Positions 1 through 10,859 of a stretch of 64,000 bases of DNA are shown in pieces. The translations under genes were made by a program, and so were the position numbers. This DNA comes from Chlorobiaceae bacterium. GTDB lineage: Bacteria; Bacteroidota; Ignavibacteria; UBA10030; SZUA-254. Positions within the stretch are counted from its first letter, which is position 1; each line of letters opens with the position of its first letter. The notes below the pieces were generated by a model. That model was given only the letters and a program-made list of their open reading frames with translations, did not search any database and was not told the DNA's origin. The DNA is taken from contig PNNN01000011.1 of the NCBI GenBank assembly GCA_013824245.1, forward strand, positions 208,613-272,612. Reading direction: 5' to 3'.

Positions 1-76
1 CTTGCGGGACGGCGGGCAGGCAGAGATGTAAATTCTTTATGCCATTTTCTTTTTCAATCTTTGCTCTTGCGATAAG

Positions 77-1570
77 CTAACTTGTGCCATGTAATAGTTT
101 TTCAAGGAGAGAAGAGATGGAAATTAAGGAAATGGTAGATTTCTTGTCGGACATAGCATAGGGAAGAACAAGCATGTCTTTGTGAATGAGCGCCCCGCAA
201 GTGTAAACAACATTAGGAACATAACCTGATCGGTTGGTCTCTGTCCAATGAATGAGTGGCTCCCTTAAACGTCCAATAATTTTGGAAGGATTTTTTTTGT
301 CTAGAAGAATTGCGCCTATAGAATATTGCCGAAAAGATCCGACACCATGAGTAAGAAGAAGCCAACCATGCTCGGTTTCAATTGGTGAACCGCAGTTTCC
401 AATCTGCATGAATTCCCATGGATAAGATGGCTTCATAAGCGGCACGGATTCATGCCAAAAATGAATATTATCGGAGTACATCAAAAAAAGGTTCTCATTA
501 TCCTGACGAGATATCATGGCGTAGCGACCATGTATCTTGCGGGGGAACAGTGCCAATCCTTTATTTACGGCTGCGCTCCCGTTCAGTGTAATCATTTTAA
601 AATGCTCAAAATTTTCCGTTTCAATCAATTGAGGAAGTATTGCTTTGCCGTCATATGCAGTGTATGTAGCGTAGTATTTCTTATTTCCATCATCGTCGGT
701 AAAAAGAACAAATCGCGCATCCTCAATGCCGTTCTGTTCACTGGGAGAGATCGGGAATATGACCCGTTCCGATAGGGAAATGGAAGGATCGAAGTGCGCC
801 TCATAGTTGCATTGAGCAAGCCAGAGGATTTTGTCGAAAGTAAGTTTATCATTTTGAGATATTGGATGATGGTCGAATATCCAAGCTTTTAGTTTTTCCT
901 GCAATTCATCAATTGTGAATTGATCTGAAAGGGACACTAAAACGGAATTGGTGAAGACGTTGTCAATATCCATTTCACGTATTTTCTTGGCGAAACATAC
1001 CTTCTCGTATAATGTATTCGGTTTCATCTCTGCAGTAGAGGCGTAACCATGAATCTCATCGATTGAAATATTATAATTTGCGTCGATATATCCGGAACAG
1101 AATGTCAAAGATGAAATATGTCCTTCTCCTGTCGCCCGCAAAGACATGATAAAACGGAGAGAGCCGGGAGGCAGTCCCGACTGGTCGGGGTGTGGAACGA
1201 TTGAAGGATTGAAAAGGGCGGCTGATTCAAATGAGTATTCTGCTAAAAAGAATGAGCCAATAAGGAGTCTTCGTTCTCTCGAAGGCAATACATCTGAAGG
1301 TATAAACTGGCGTATGAAGGCAAATTGACGCTCCAGAAGAACCTCAAAATTATGATGCCGATGTGAAAACTTTTCAACTACACTCTTCAGTTCTTTCTGT
1401 ACATCCGACTCATCAAGAGACAACACTCGTGAAATAATCCGTTCGACTCGCAACTCCTTAAAAGGAATATGCGAGCGCGCAATGACTCGTTGGTTATCAG
1501 GTGCCAGAATAATGCCCGTATCTTTTACAAGTATGGGTGAGGATTCCTGTGAAGTATTATTTTTAATCAT
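77..1570 (-). CDS. GH130-family glycosidase/phosphorylase-like protein (mannoside phosphorylase family)
   Basis: 497 aa ORF; motifs such as NGIEDARFVLF, YYATYTAYDGKAILPQLIET and GNCGSPIETEHGWLLLTHGVG resemble the GH130 five-bladed propeller; 4-nt overlap with the upstream glycosyltransferase gene. Confidence 0.8.
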   Translation of the reverse strand: MIKNNTSQESSPILVKDTGIILAPDNQRVIARSHIPFKELRVERIISRVLSLDESDVQKELKSVVEKFSHRHHNFEVLLERQFAFIRQFIPSDVLPSRERRLLIGSFFLAEYSFESAALFNPSIVPHPDQSGLPPGSLRFIMSLRATGEGHISSLTFCSGYIDANYNISIDEIHGYASTAEMKPNTLYEKVCFAKKIREMDIDNVFTNSVLVSLSDQFTIDELQEKLKAWIFDHHPISQNDKLTFDKILWLAQCNYEAHFDPSISLSERVIFPISPSEQNGIEDARFVLFTDDDGNKKYYATYTAYDGKAILPQLIETENFEHFKMITLNGSAAVNKGLALFPRKIHGRYAMISRQDNENLFLMYSDNIHFWHESVPLMKPSYPWEFMQIGNCGSPIETEHGWLLLTHGVGSFRQYSIGAILLDKKNPSKIIGRLREPLIHWTETNRSGYVPNVVYTCGALIHKDMLVLPYAMSDKKSTISLISISSLLEKLLHGTS

Positions 1571-3843
1571 TCTAAAATTGGCTCCTTAAGACTTTCTATT
1601 ATGTTCGTAATATTTGTCATTTCATATAGAGAGAGAAGAAATGCGAGAGTCGATTCGGCGCCTTGATTCCGATTTACCCTATCCACATGAAGCCCGTCAT
1701 AACAACCGCCATTTGCCGGTTCGTAAAGCGGAATTCCCAAATCGTTAGCTCCAAGAAACCAATTGAATGCTTTTTCAGCTTCATTATGCCAATGCTTGTC
1801 TTTCGTTGTGATGTATGCCTCCAGACAGGCTGAAATGGTTGAATATGCCTCTATTGGCTGTTGATCAAAAACGGGCTTGGAACTACCGCGTTCAAATATC
1901 TTATCCGTACCAACGGGCTGAAAATGACCTCGAGAAGAAGTCTGCAGAGTAGTCAGCCAATGCAATGAATCAATCCCGCTTTTGAGTATTTTTTCATTGG
2001 CGAGACCCCGTCCGCTGACAATAAGTGCATGGGGAATTTTAGCATTATCGTAACTCAAAACTGGTTCAAACCATTTCCATTCAGCGCTGCTGTTCTCATC
2101 ATAAAGTCTCATAAGCTTTGTGGAAAGCACTTCCAAACTGTTGCGGGCAAACCTATCGCCCGGGAAACGCTGTTGATATTCATAGGCGCCAATCAACGCA
2201 AAAGCCCATGCCCGAGGCGAGGAAAATGAAGATATAGGTGTAAGGGCTTGCTCGAAAATCTCTGCCGCCATTTGAGTGAAGCCTTCATTCTTGGATCGGC
2301 TAATGCAGGTTCCGAGAGCCCATACTGCCCTGCCATGGCTATCCTCAGAAAAATTTTCATCTGCCCATGTACGCCGAAAGGTGAGAAAATTCCTGAATCG
2401 TGCGGATTTTTCATCCCATGCATATCTCACGAAACCGAGAAAACGACTTGTAAGGTCATTAAGTCTCAAGGAATTTATTGTGCCGAGATTCTCAAGGAGT
2501 ACGGTCAGAATCAGCGCTCTTGAATTATCGTCCGTGCAATATCCTTCAGCGAAGTTAGGAACATTATGCAGCGCATGCTGAAATATTCCTATGGAATCGG
2601 TCATTCGCAAGAAATGATCAAGTTTGATGTCAGGTAAAATGAGCGGCTGTTCATTAAGAGGTCGCATTGAGATTTTTCTTTGCATGACGGAGGGCCGTTT
2701 TTGACGTGCCTCTTCAAATAGGTTGCCGTATTGCTGCGCCACTTTGTTCCATGTCATTTCACGGCCAAGCAGATAAGCATTCTTGCGCATAGAATGACGT
2801 TCAACTTCATTCTGAATCAGTCTTGTAATTGCTTGGGTTATGGAGTCTGAATCTCTAAATGGCACAAGAATGCCCCTCCCGTCTGCAAGCAACTCTTGAG
2901 CATGCCAGAATGGTGTTGATATTACAGCATTACCTGCGCCGAAAGAATAGGCGAGCGTTCCCGATGTAATTTGAGTTTCTTCAAGATATGGGGTAATGTA
3001 AATATCGGCAAGCGCAATGAGTTCCTTAAGCTCTTCTATGGAAACAAATTTATTATGAAAGATGACATGCCCCTTCACATCAAGTTCATCTGCAAGACGC
3101 TGTAGTGAAAGCCGGTATTTCTCGCCCTCATGCCTAAGCAGATTCGGGTGTGTAACTCCGGCAACCAAGTAAACGACATTGGGGTGAAGCTTGATGACAT
3201 CCGGGAGCGACTGTAGTACGACTTCGATGCCTTTGCTGGGAGAAAGCAAGCCAAAAGTAAGAAGAACTATTTTGCCTTCGACGCCATATTGATCCTTATA
3301 AAAACTTGGATCGATGAATGACACATCGGGTATTCCGTGCGGTATCAGACGAACTTTGTCTTGAGGTGTTTTATATACATCGTGGATAATTTCGGCGCCT
3401 TTCTGAGACATGACAACCACATAATCAGATATCGTAAGCAGTTCATCCATAACACGGCGCTGTTGAATATTTGGATTTTTCAGTATGGTGTGAAGTGTTG
3501 TTATCAGGGGCATTTTCTGGTTGCGTAACAATGATAGAATATAAGCACCCGCTTTTCCACCAAAAATTCCGTATTCGTGTTGGAGACACACGATATCGAT
3601 GTCGTTGAGATTCAAAAAGTCGGCGGCAGCTTTGTAGGTATCGATATCCTGCTCCTTTATCTCAAAACGAACACGTTCGGGGTATTCATAGCCCTCTTCA
3701 ATATCGGTTATGGGAATAGCAAAACATTGGACGCCGGGATTCATTGCCGAGAAAGACTCACAAAGATCCGTTGTGAAAGTAGCTATTCCGCATTGGCGAG
3801 GAAGGTAATTGCCGATGAAGGCGACTTTCTTAATATTTTTCAT
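1567..3843 (-). CDS. GT4-family glycosyltransferase with a C-terminal alpha/alpha-barrel-like domain
   Basis: 758 aa; N-terminal GT4 features (GNYLPRQCGIATFTTDL, LLTFGLLSPSKGIEVVLQSL, EETQITSGTLAYSFGAGNAVISTPFWHAQELL); C-terminal ~350 aa helical repeat region (FAEGYCTDDNSRALI..., GRAVWALG). Confidence 0.85.
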   Translation of the reverse strand: MKNIKKVAFIGNYLPRQCGIATFTTDLCESFSAMNPGVQCFAIPITDIEEGYEYPERVRFEIKEQDIDTYKAAADFLNLNDIDIVCLQHEYGIFGGKAGAYILSLLRNQKMPLITTLHTILKNPNIQQRRVMDELLTISDYVVVMSQKGAEIIHDVYKTPQDKVRLIPHGIPDVSFIDPSFYKDQYGVEGKIVLLTFGLLSPSKGIEVVLQSLPDVIKLHPNVVYLVAGVTHPNLLRHEGEKYRLSLQRLADELDVKGHVIFHNKFVSIEELKELIALADIYITPYLEETQITSGTLAYSFGAGNAVISTPFWHAQELLADGRGILVPFRDSDSITQAITRLIQNEVERHSMRKNAYLLGREMTWNKVAQQYGNLFEEARQKRPSVMQRKISMRPLNEQPLILPDIKLDHFLRMTDSIGIFQHALHNVPNFAEGYCTDDNSRALILTVLLENLGTINSLRLNDLTSRFLGFVRYAWDEKSARFRNFLTFRRTWADENFSEDSHGRAVWALGTCISRSKNEGFTQMAAEIFEQALTPISSFSSPRAWAFALIGAYEYQQRFPGDRFARNSLEVLSTKLMRLYDENSSAEWKWFEPVLSYDNAKIPHALIVSGRGLANEKILKSGIDSLHWLTTLQTSSRGHFQPVGTDKIFERGSSKPVFDQQPIEAYSTISACLEAYITTKDKHWHNEAEKAFNWFLGANDLGIPLYEPANGGCYDGLHVDRVNRNQGAESTLAFLLSLYEMTNITNIIESLKEPILE

Positions 3844-3980
3844 AATACTCCTTTACAATATCAATTTCGATACTTCAATATACACTATCTTTCCTTAAAA
3901 CGTCTGCCTGCTCGCCGATGTTTGTAGAGTTGTCCGCGACAAGCTTGCGGAAGGCAGGTTTGGGCGTGGGTTGTTGTTAA

Positions 3981-4014
3981 AAATAAAATCCCCTCTCCCG
4001 GATTGAGAGAGGGG
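3981..4014 (-). terminator. Rho-independent terminator downstream of the M2-like peptidase gene
   Basis: CCCCTCTC (3990-3997) / GAGAGGGG (4007-4014) stem; minus-strand tail ATTTTATTTTT. Confidence 0.8.
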
Positions 4015-4038
4015 ACTAATTGGCGAAAGTTAATCCGG

Positions 4039-5721
4039 TTACTTCCCCACAAACTCTTCGGCAAAATATTTCGCAGTCAACCCTTCGCCTGTTGCGTGCT
4101 TCAATAAATCATTCCACTGATACTTAGCGCCGGGCATGAATATTTTCTGCTTCAGGTAATCTCCGATCTCCGGCTTACCTGCAAATGAAATTTCAGCAAA
4201 CGCGTTTTGTTTCTCAACTGTCCGTACGATAGTGTTCATTATCTGAGATGCGGCAAGCTCACCGAGTGTGTAGTTATGATAGTAGCATGGATATTGAGCA
4301 AGATGAATTTTTGCCGCCCAATCGGGTTCGTTTCGGTTTTCAGGTCGCTTGACGAATTGATACTCTTCAACTAAATCCCACCACAACTTATTCAAATCCT
4401 GATCCGGATTCTGATACATTGCACGCTCGAATCGCACCATCACCTGCGACCATCGTGTGAATGCCAGTTGTGTCATTCTTAAATTTTCTTGGACTTCTTT
4501 GCGAAGTGCTTCTTTTTCTTTCTCGTCCAAGCCAACCATAGCTTGCAGCCAATCTACGTTGTATGATTGCCTGCCCATTAAATTTGCGATTGCTTCGGTT
4601 GTGAATGTGTGCGCTTCAATCCTCAAGAGAAATGGAAGTTCGCGGTTTACATTTTTCGAGTACACTCCATGCCCGAGTTCGTGCAGTAATGTTCCCATCC
4701 ATTCATGGTTGTCGGTGATGTTGCACATTGTCCGCACATCGCCAAGCCGGTCGATGTCGTTGCAGAAAGCATGCTGGTACTTTCCTTTGCGCGGGTAGAG
4801 GTCGCTGTTCTTTAGAATATCTTCCACGGGCAGATTTATACCTTTGTAGAAAGCCGTTCCAAGCTCAACAACATTTTTACCTTTGAAGAATTTGTCAAGA
4901 TCGACTGTACCTGCTTCAGAAATTTCCTGGAAGAACGGATTCACATAATGCCATGGCATCAACTTCTCGGACTTTGTTCCGAATATTTTAGCAATAGATG
5001 CATCAAGCTCCGACTTCAATTGTTTGAACGGCTCATCGGTCAGTTGCTTTAGCTCATCGAATACTTTGATGACATCGTCTGCATTCTGCTCGTCGGTCGC
5101 AAGCGCCATAACGTAATAGTTATCGAAGCCAAGCTGCTTTGCCGCCTGATTGCGTAACTTAACTAACTCGATAACCAACGGTGCAACCTCGCGCCCAACT
5201 TGCTTGCTGGCTTCCCAAGCATGTTTGCGCTTCACGGTATTTCGTTCGTCTTTCAGCATAGCGCGTAAATCGTTATCGGCGTATTCTTTTCCGTCTATCT
5301 TTCCGCGGAAGTTGTTGAACTTTTCGGATATTGCCGCCTGCTTCTCAACCATCTGCCGCATCAGTGTTGTGTCGATCTGATTTTTGAGATAATTGTTGTA
5401 GAGAACGATAAGCTGTCGCTGGAGAAGAGTATCTTTGATTGTTCCTTTTTCTTTCAATTCTTTGAGGAATGAATACTCTGTTTTGTTAGAGCGGATTTTT
5501 TTGATTTCTATTTCGACGGCGGCAGATTCATCGTAAAATTTCTTTTCGCCTGTTGCGTTTGCTTGCCAGTCGGCAAGGTTCTGCGTTTTCATCAACGGCT
5601 CGACAGTTTTGAGATGATTAGTGATAAACTCACGCAGCTTCTGCTCGTCCGTTGGCGCAGGGGAGCAGGAGAGGAGTGAGAGAATAATTGGAATAATGGA
5701 TATAAGAAGAATGGATTTCAT
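4039..5721 (-). CDS. M2-family (peptidyl-dipeptidase A-like) zinc metallopeptidase, predicted lipoprotein
   Basis: 560 aa; lipobox-like LSLLSC; HELGHGVYS zinc motif followed by EAIANLMGR; overall ACE-like. Confidence 0.8.
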   Translation of the reverse strand: MKSILLISIIPIILSLLSCSPAPTDEQKLREFITNHLKTVEPLMKTQNLADWQANATGEKKFYDESAAVEIEIKKIRSNKTEYSFLKELKEKGTIKDTLLQRQLIVLYNNYLKNQIDTTLMRQMVEKQAAISEKFNNFRGKIDGKEYADNDLRAMLKDERNTVKRKHAWEASKQVGREVAPLVIELVKLRNQAAKQLGFDNYYVMALATDEQNADDVIKVFDELKQLTDEPFKQLKSELDASIAKIFGTKSEKLMPWHYVNPFFQEISEAGTVDLDKFFKGKNVVELGTAFYKGINLPVEDILKNSDLYPRKGKYQHAFCNDIDRLGDVRTMCNITDNHEWMGTLLHELGHGVYSKNVNRELPFLLRIEAHTFTTEAIANLMGRQSYNVDWLQAMVGLDEKEKEALRKEVQENLRMTQLAFTRWSQVMVRFERAMYQNPDQDLNKLWWDLVEEYQFVKRPENRNEPDWAAKIHLAQYPCYYHNYTLGELAASQIMNTIVRTVEKQNAFAEISFAGKPEIGDYLKQKIFMPGAKYQWNDLLKHATGEGLTAKYFAEEFVGK

Positions 5722-5755
5722 AGAATAGCTCCGGGTGAATAATTGTCGAATATAA

Positions 5756-5950
5756 TTATTTTTTATTTTTTGACGCTAATTCAATTTGGGATAGAGAATT
5801 AGATATTATTTCATACCAATTCAAGTTATCCTCGACAGATTTCTTTACAATTTCAATTTCTGCATCGTTTAATTCTCTGTCTATCTCTTCGAGTGCTACA
5901 TTCTGAAAATCTTCGACAGTTAGTTTGTAGAGTGTTTTGTTTTTGTTCAT
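5756..5950 (-). CDS. small hypothetical protein
   Basis: 64 aa acidic ORF directly downstream of the HNH gene on the same strand. Confidence 0.5.
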   Translation of the reverse strand: MNKNKTLYKLTVEDFQNVALEEIDRELNDAEIEIVKKSVEDNLNWYEIISNSLSQIELASKNKK

Positions 5951-5967
5951 GATTTATATTCCTTAAT

Positions 5968-6897
5968 TTAACGAGAAAATATATTTTCACGATGCCAGGC
6001 AATCGCATTTTGATGTGGATAGATTTCTTCTCTGTTTGGTAATAGAATCTTAGAATTTCTACTTGAGAAAATCCTAATGACATTATCGTTTCCCATTAAT
6101 CCGAATTTTGATGGTAGAGAATTTATCTTTGTTGATATAATAATTGTGAAATCATTTTGCAGGGTAAACCAGCCGGTATCGAAGATCCAATGATGAAGAC
6201 GGCATAAAGAAAGACCATTCCAAATATCATCTTTGCCCATTGAACTACTAGGGACAATATGGGCTGCTTCAACTTCCCAAAACCGAGTGTCTGGTGAATT
6301 AATTTTCAACCCACAAAAAGCACATTTGTAATCATATGCTTCAATGACGGCTTGTCGAAACCCCCTATTCCTCATTGCTGATTCTGTTGTTACTTTTGTA
6401 ATTTTCTTTTCTTTATCAAATGGATTATAATTTTTGGGTCTTGTCGCTTGAGTAATTTTTCTGATGTATTTTTGTAGTTCAAAAGATTTAGTGGGAAGAA
6501 ATTCTTTTTGTGATTCTGGAATATTTGAAAGTTTCAATGCTTCACTAAACCCATCTTCGGTAAGCATCCATTCTTTTTTATTAGTGAGATGAAATGTTGA
6601 CTTTGGTCTTGAAACTAAGTTATTCTTTGCTAATGATTCGGCGGCCCGATATAAGAGACGGTGCCATAGCGGTGATTTAACAATTCTATCTTCTTTGTAA
6701 TATTTACGTTCTAATAATATTGTTCGTTGTTTTTGACTTAAATCAAATGTATCTGCTATTTCATTAACAATTTCTTCACCCTTAGCAAATTCTTTAATTA
6801 CTCCATTATGATTAAATAAAGTTTTTAACAATGCTTGCTCGACTGCTTTTCGAGTCGGCATTTTCAATTCCTCCAGCATTTTTCTTTCGTAGCTCAT
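5968..6897 (-). CDS. HNH endonuclease, likely restriction-type, with N-terminal winged-helix-like region
   Basis: 309 aa; CAFCGLKI...VEAAHIVPSSSMGKDDIWNGLSLCRLHHWIFDTGWF is an HNH module with CxxC. Confidence 0.8.
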   Translation of the reverse strand: MSYERKMLEELKMPTRKAVEQALLKTLFNHNGVIKEFAKGEEIVNEIADTFDLSQKQRTILLERKYYKEDRIVKSPLWHRLLYRAAESLAKNNLVSRPKSTFHLTNKKEWMLTEDGFSEALKLSNIPESQKEFLPTKSFELQKYIRKITQATRPKNYNPFDKEKKITKVTTESAMRNRGFRQAVIEAYDYKCAFCGLKINSPDTRFWEVEAAHIVPSSSMGKDDIWNGLSLCRLHHWIFDTGWFTLQNDFTIIISTKINSLPSKFGLMGNDNVIRIFSSRNSKILLPNREEIYPHQNAIAWHRENIFSR

Positions 6898-7047
6898 CTC
6901 AATATCATAAGACTGTTAATAATCCGTCAGTTATTTGTGGGCTTTCCCAGTCATATAAATAGTAAAAAAAGTAGAATAAACCAAGAAAATTAACCTTCAT
7001 GTTCGCGGGTCTCCGCCGAAAAGATGGCGGATAAAGGTGACCCGCTA

Positions 7048-9156
7048 CTACCCCAGCATATCCGCAACTTTCTCAATATCATTCGTCGGCAGTTGGCAAC
7101 TATAATTCTGACAAATATAAGCTGTTGCTTTGCCGTCAATCATCGTCATGTTTTCGATGAACGGCAGATAGGTGACTAACTTCGATTTTGAGTTATCCTC
7201 AACGAGCAGAATAACTTGATTCGGCAGGAAATGTTTACGAATTTCTTTCAACAATACTTTTGTGTCTTCCGCTAATTTTTCGCCAACGATAATTATTTCC
7301 TTCGGAGTTGTAACGTCCCAATTTAACGCTACCAACATCTGCGGCAATGCTTCCGGCATTTGGCTCAGACGAGAACCGAACGATTGAATCGTTTTTTCTG
7401 CCATCTCGCGCCAAGCATTGTTATTAGTTATCTGAGATAATTTTAGGAGATTCAGCGCGGCTATGGAATTGCCCGTTGGTTCGGCGCCATCGTAATCTTC
7501 TTTTGTCCTTAACAGAATTGATGGATCGTTCCCGGTTGTGTCGAAAAATCCACCTGCCTCTGCATCCCCAAATAATTCAATCTGTTTTTCAGCCAACGAT
7601 ATTGCGTATTCAAGCCATTGGAAGTCGAAAGTCGATTCGTAAAGATCAATCAATCCTTGAATCATAAAAGTATAATCCTGCAAGCCGCCATCGAAGCGGG
7701 CATCACCGTCGCGGTAACGGCGGTAAAGCGTTTGCGTTTGTGGATTGTAGAGATTCTTCATTATGAAACGTGCGGCAGTTTCTGCGGCATCACGATAAAT
7801 ATCGTACTCAAGGATCTGGTATGCTTTGGCGAAAGCCGAAATCATCAATCCATTCCATGCTGTTATTATCTTATCGTCAAGATGCGGATGAGGACGTTTC
7901 TCACGTTCGAGATATAATTTATGTTTTGCGGCAAGTATGAGCGGCTTCAATTCATCAGATGTTTTAGCAAACCTCTGTGCCGTCTCATCAATATTATGAG
8001 CTACATAAAGAATGTTCTGTCCGTAAAAAACATTGAGGTGATCTTGAAGCGCATTTCCTTCATCTTCAACTCCAAAATAATAATTGAAGATCTCGGCGTT
8101 ATTTTTCCCGATGATTGATTCGATCTCGGATTTCGTCCAAACATAAAAAGCACCTTCTTCTTTTTCGTGCGGCTTGGACGAATTGGAAATACTTTCAGCG
8201 TCTTCAGCCGAATAAAATCCGCCATCTTTATGGTGAAGTTTTATCAGAACATAATCTAAAATACCTTTTGCGGTTTCAATCAGTGTGTCGTCTTTGGTTA
8301 TCTGATACGTTTCGAGATAAGAGACGGCAAGTTGTGCCTGATCGTAAAGCATTTTTTCGAAATGAGGAACCCGCCATTGCTCATCAACCGAGTAGCGATG
8401 AAATCCGCCGCCGATTTGATCGTACATGCCGCCCCGTGCCATAGCTCGCAGTGTGTTGAGAACGATTTTTAGGGATGAACCATTGCCGGTTCGTTTAAAA
8501 TATCTCAGAAGAAAATTAAACACCGATGGTCTGGGAAACTTTGGCGCATTTCCGAATCCACAAAATTTAGGATCGTAGCTTTGCAGAAATTGCTGGTATG
8601 CTTTGCTGATGATCGACTCATCAATTGTTGTGTTATTTTCCGAACTTGAATTTGAACGTAGATGCTCAGTAATCTGTTCGCTTGTTGTGAATATTTTATT
8701 TCGCTCATTTATCCAAAGTTCGCTGATGCGTTTCACTAAATCCGAGAATCCCGGTTTGCCGTGATGTTCCGTTGGACGGATATATGTTGCGGCATAGAAA
8801 GGTTTCAGATCATGAGTAAGAAAAACCGACATGGGCCAACCACCTTGTCCGGTGGTGGCAACAAGTGCGCTCATATAAACACGATCAACGTCGGGGCGTT
8901 CTTCGCGGTCGACTTTTATGTTGACCATCTGCTCATTCATAATTTGAGCGATGGTTTCATTCTCAAATACTTCCCGCTCCATAACATGGCACCAGTAACA
9001 GGTTGAGTATCCAATAGAGAGAAAAATTGGTTTGTCTTCTTGGCGGGCTTTTTTAAATGCTTCTTCACCCCACGGATACCAATCGACGGGATTGTGGGCA
9101 TGTTGGAGAAGGTACGGACTTTTTTCGTTGATGAGGCGATTTGGGTTTTTTATCAT
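7048..9156 (-). CDS. thioredoxin domain-containing protein (DUF255 / YyaL / SSP411-like)
   Basis: 702 aa; [54 protein letters not shown] is diagnostic. Confidence 0.93.
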   Translation of the reverse strand: MIKNPNRLINEKSPYLLQHAHNPVDWYPWGEEAFKKARQEDKPIFLSIGYSTCYWCHVMEREVFENETIAQIMNEQMVNIKVDREERPDVDRVYMSALVATTGQGGWPMSVFLTHDLKPFYAATYIRPTEHHGKPGFSDLVKRISELWINERNKIFTTSEQITEHLRSNSSSENNTTIDESIISKAYQQFLQSYDPKFCGFGNAPKFPRPSVFNFLLRYFKRTGNGSSLKIVLNTLRAMARGGMYDQIGGGFHRYSVDEQWRVPHFEKMLYDQAQLAVSYLETYQITKDDTLIETAKGILDYVLIKLHHKDGGFYSAEDAESISNSSKPHEKEEGAFYVWTKSEIESIIGKNNAEIFNYYFGVEDEGNALQDHLNVFYGQNILYVAHNIDETAQRFAKTSDELKPLILAAKHKLYLEREKRPHPHLDDKIITAWNGLMISAFAKAYQILEYDIYRDAAETAARFIMKNLYNPQTQTLYRRYRDGDARFDGGLQDYTFMIQGLIDLYESTFDFQWLEYAISLAEKQIELFGDAEAGGFFDTTGNDPSILLRTKEDYDGAEPTGNSIAALNLLKLSQITNNNAWREMAEKTIQSFGSRLSQMPEALPQMLVALNWDVTTPKEIIIVGEKLAEDTKVLLKEIRKHFLPNQVILLVEDNSKSKLVTYLPFIENMTMIDGKATAYICQNYSCQLPTNDIEKVADMLG

Positions 9157-9308
9157 ATTAGCTTATTAATTCTCAGGACCTGAATAAAAAACATTTGGTA
9201 GGATAATCAATGATTAAACAATGTATTTTGGTTGTGAGCCAGCCACGCGTTACACACTTTGAATTATCATTAAGACGTCATGTTGAAGGTTATTAAATTT
9301 CTATCAAT

Positions 9309-10565
9309 CTAAAGCCAAATAATAACGTACTGATTTCCCAACAAATCATCATACCATACACCGATATTATATAACAGAGATATATCCATAGGTGGATCTA
9401 TTGATAGACCAGTAAATCCTGTTTTGCTTGTTAATTTTGGGTTACTATTATAAAACTGATTAGCGAACTTGTCCGAGAACTGTACCATAACATTAGTTAA
9501 CATGCTGGCAGGGTTTACAACAGTTCCATCGGGCAATTTATATTCAAGAGCAATAGATGTAAGTTTTCCATCGCTATTAGTGTGTAGAGTGGGTATTATT
9601 ATGATTAAGCTATATTTAACATCAATGTTTGAATAATTTAATGTAAATGATTGGTTACCGTCAAGAGTTACCGTATATGTTCCCTTTTTAAACGGTAGAA
9701 AAGCTGATCCCCATGGGGCTCCGGGTTGAGCAACAGTCTCTCTCCCAAACGATGCAATAAAACCCCTATCAGCACCACAAGCGGGAGCCATCAAGTATCC
9801 CCATTTGATAATATCGGAATAAGGATCTTCTACAGGTCCTGATAAAGTAATATTTCCATTTGAAAAAGTTAATCCTGAACCGCCGCCAATCTCTATCATA
9901 TAATTAACATAATAGTGGGCGCTATCCGTTAGTGTGGCAAGACTGTCATTGAAACCCCAATGTCCGGCGTTAATTCCAAAAATTGTATAGACAACTAATT
10001 GTCGATTGGACAAAACATCAGGAATACTGTCGTTATCAGTATCAATATTCTGTGCAATTGATTCATAGTAACTGTCTATAACTTTTAAACTATTAATTTC
10101 TGTGTCCGAAATTATAATTTCATTTCCGAAGGGATCATTGGAAGGAATAACACTATTGCCTACCAACGTAAGTGTTGATAGATCAATTGTTGTATTTTCT
10201 CCATCTACCAGATTGCCAAGAGGCAGCATATTTAAACCACGTGAAGAAAGATTCCCGATATACTTGTTATCGGCAGTCAAAAATACTAAGGCGACACCCG
10301 TTCCAATTTGACCGGTAACAGAAAAACTTCCATCAACGATATCTGTGAGACTATAATAGTATTTGCTGAAAACAAGAACTTTCTTAGCATCGGATATCGA
10401 TAAAGAGTCGCCACTTGTTTTGCTTAATGGGATATTGCCCTTAATCCGAATTCCGGTTTCAACCGGTGGAGGATTATTATTGTTGGATACACTGTTCTCA
10501 TCTTTTTTACAATTTGAGAAGATAAGTGTAATTGCAATGATCATTAGTAAAAATATATTTTTCAT
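9309..10565 (-). CDS. hypothetical lipoprotein
   Basis: 418 aa; signal peptide with lipobox-like LIFSNC; no recognised domain. Confidence 0.6.
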   Translation of the reverse strand: MKNIFLLMIIAITLIFSNCKKDENSVSNNNNPPPVETGIRIKGNIPLSKTSGDSLSISDAKKVLVFSKYYYSLTDIVDGSFSVTGQIGTGVALVFLTADNKYIGNLSSRGLNMLPLGNLVDGENTTIDLSTLTLVGNSVIPSNDPFGNEIIISDTEINSLKVIDSYYESIAQNIDTDNDSIPDVLSNRQLVVYTIFGINAGHWGFNDSLATLTDSAHYYVNYMIEIGGGSGLTFSNGNITLSGPVEDPYSDIIKWGYLMAPACGADRGFIASFGRETVAQPGAPWGSAFLPFKKGTYTVTLDGNQSFTLNYSNIDVKYSLIIIIPTLHTNSDGKLTSIALEYKLPDGTVVNPASMLTNVMVQFSDKFANQFYNSNPKLTSKTGFTGLSIDPPMDISLLYNIGVWYDDLLGNQYVIIWL

Positions 10566-10740
10566 AATTTAAGTTCTTAGATCGTTATTATTTTTTGTTC
10601 TGAACATGAAATAATTTGAAAATACCGTGGCGTTCGCCTTGATAATATATAACCATAATGTTAGAATATCAAGCTTTTTGAGAAATGATGTGATTTGGGC
10701 TAATCGTTAGATAAGTAAAAATATACAATGTAACTCTTAC

Positions 10741-10799
10741 CCCGCCTTCGTTTCGGCGGCTTGCTTGCTGCCTGCCTGCGGCAGGTGGGCAAGCAGGGA
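10741..10799. repeat. GC-rich palindromic intergenic element
   Basis: CCCGCCttcgtttcGGCGG followed by GCTTGCttgctgCCTGCCtgcGGCAGGtgGGCAAGC. Confidence 0.7.
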
Positions 10800-10804
10800 T
10801 CCGC

Positions 10805-10854
10805 AATCTGTCAATGAACTTAACTTCTCTTCGCTCGTTAAGTTCAGACAGATT
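10805..10854. repeat. long inverted repeat (hairpin 1) on the 3' side of tRNA-Ala
   Basis: AATCTGTC-aat-GAACTTAAC-ttctcttcgctc-GTTAAGTTC-a-GACAGATT. Confidence 0.8.
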
Positions 10855-10859
10855 GGGAG

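Noticed and set aside
625-852. Short antisense and overlapping ORFs within larger genes (e.g. 452..775, 625..852, 2193..2423, 2248..2523, 13458..13727)
   Set aside because: They are shadow ORFs opposite or out of frame with well-supported genes and show no recognisable domain.
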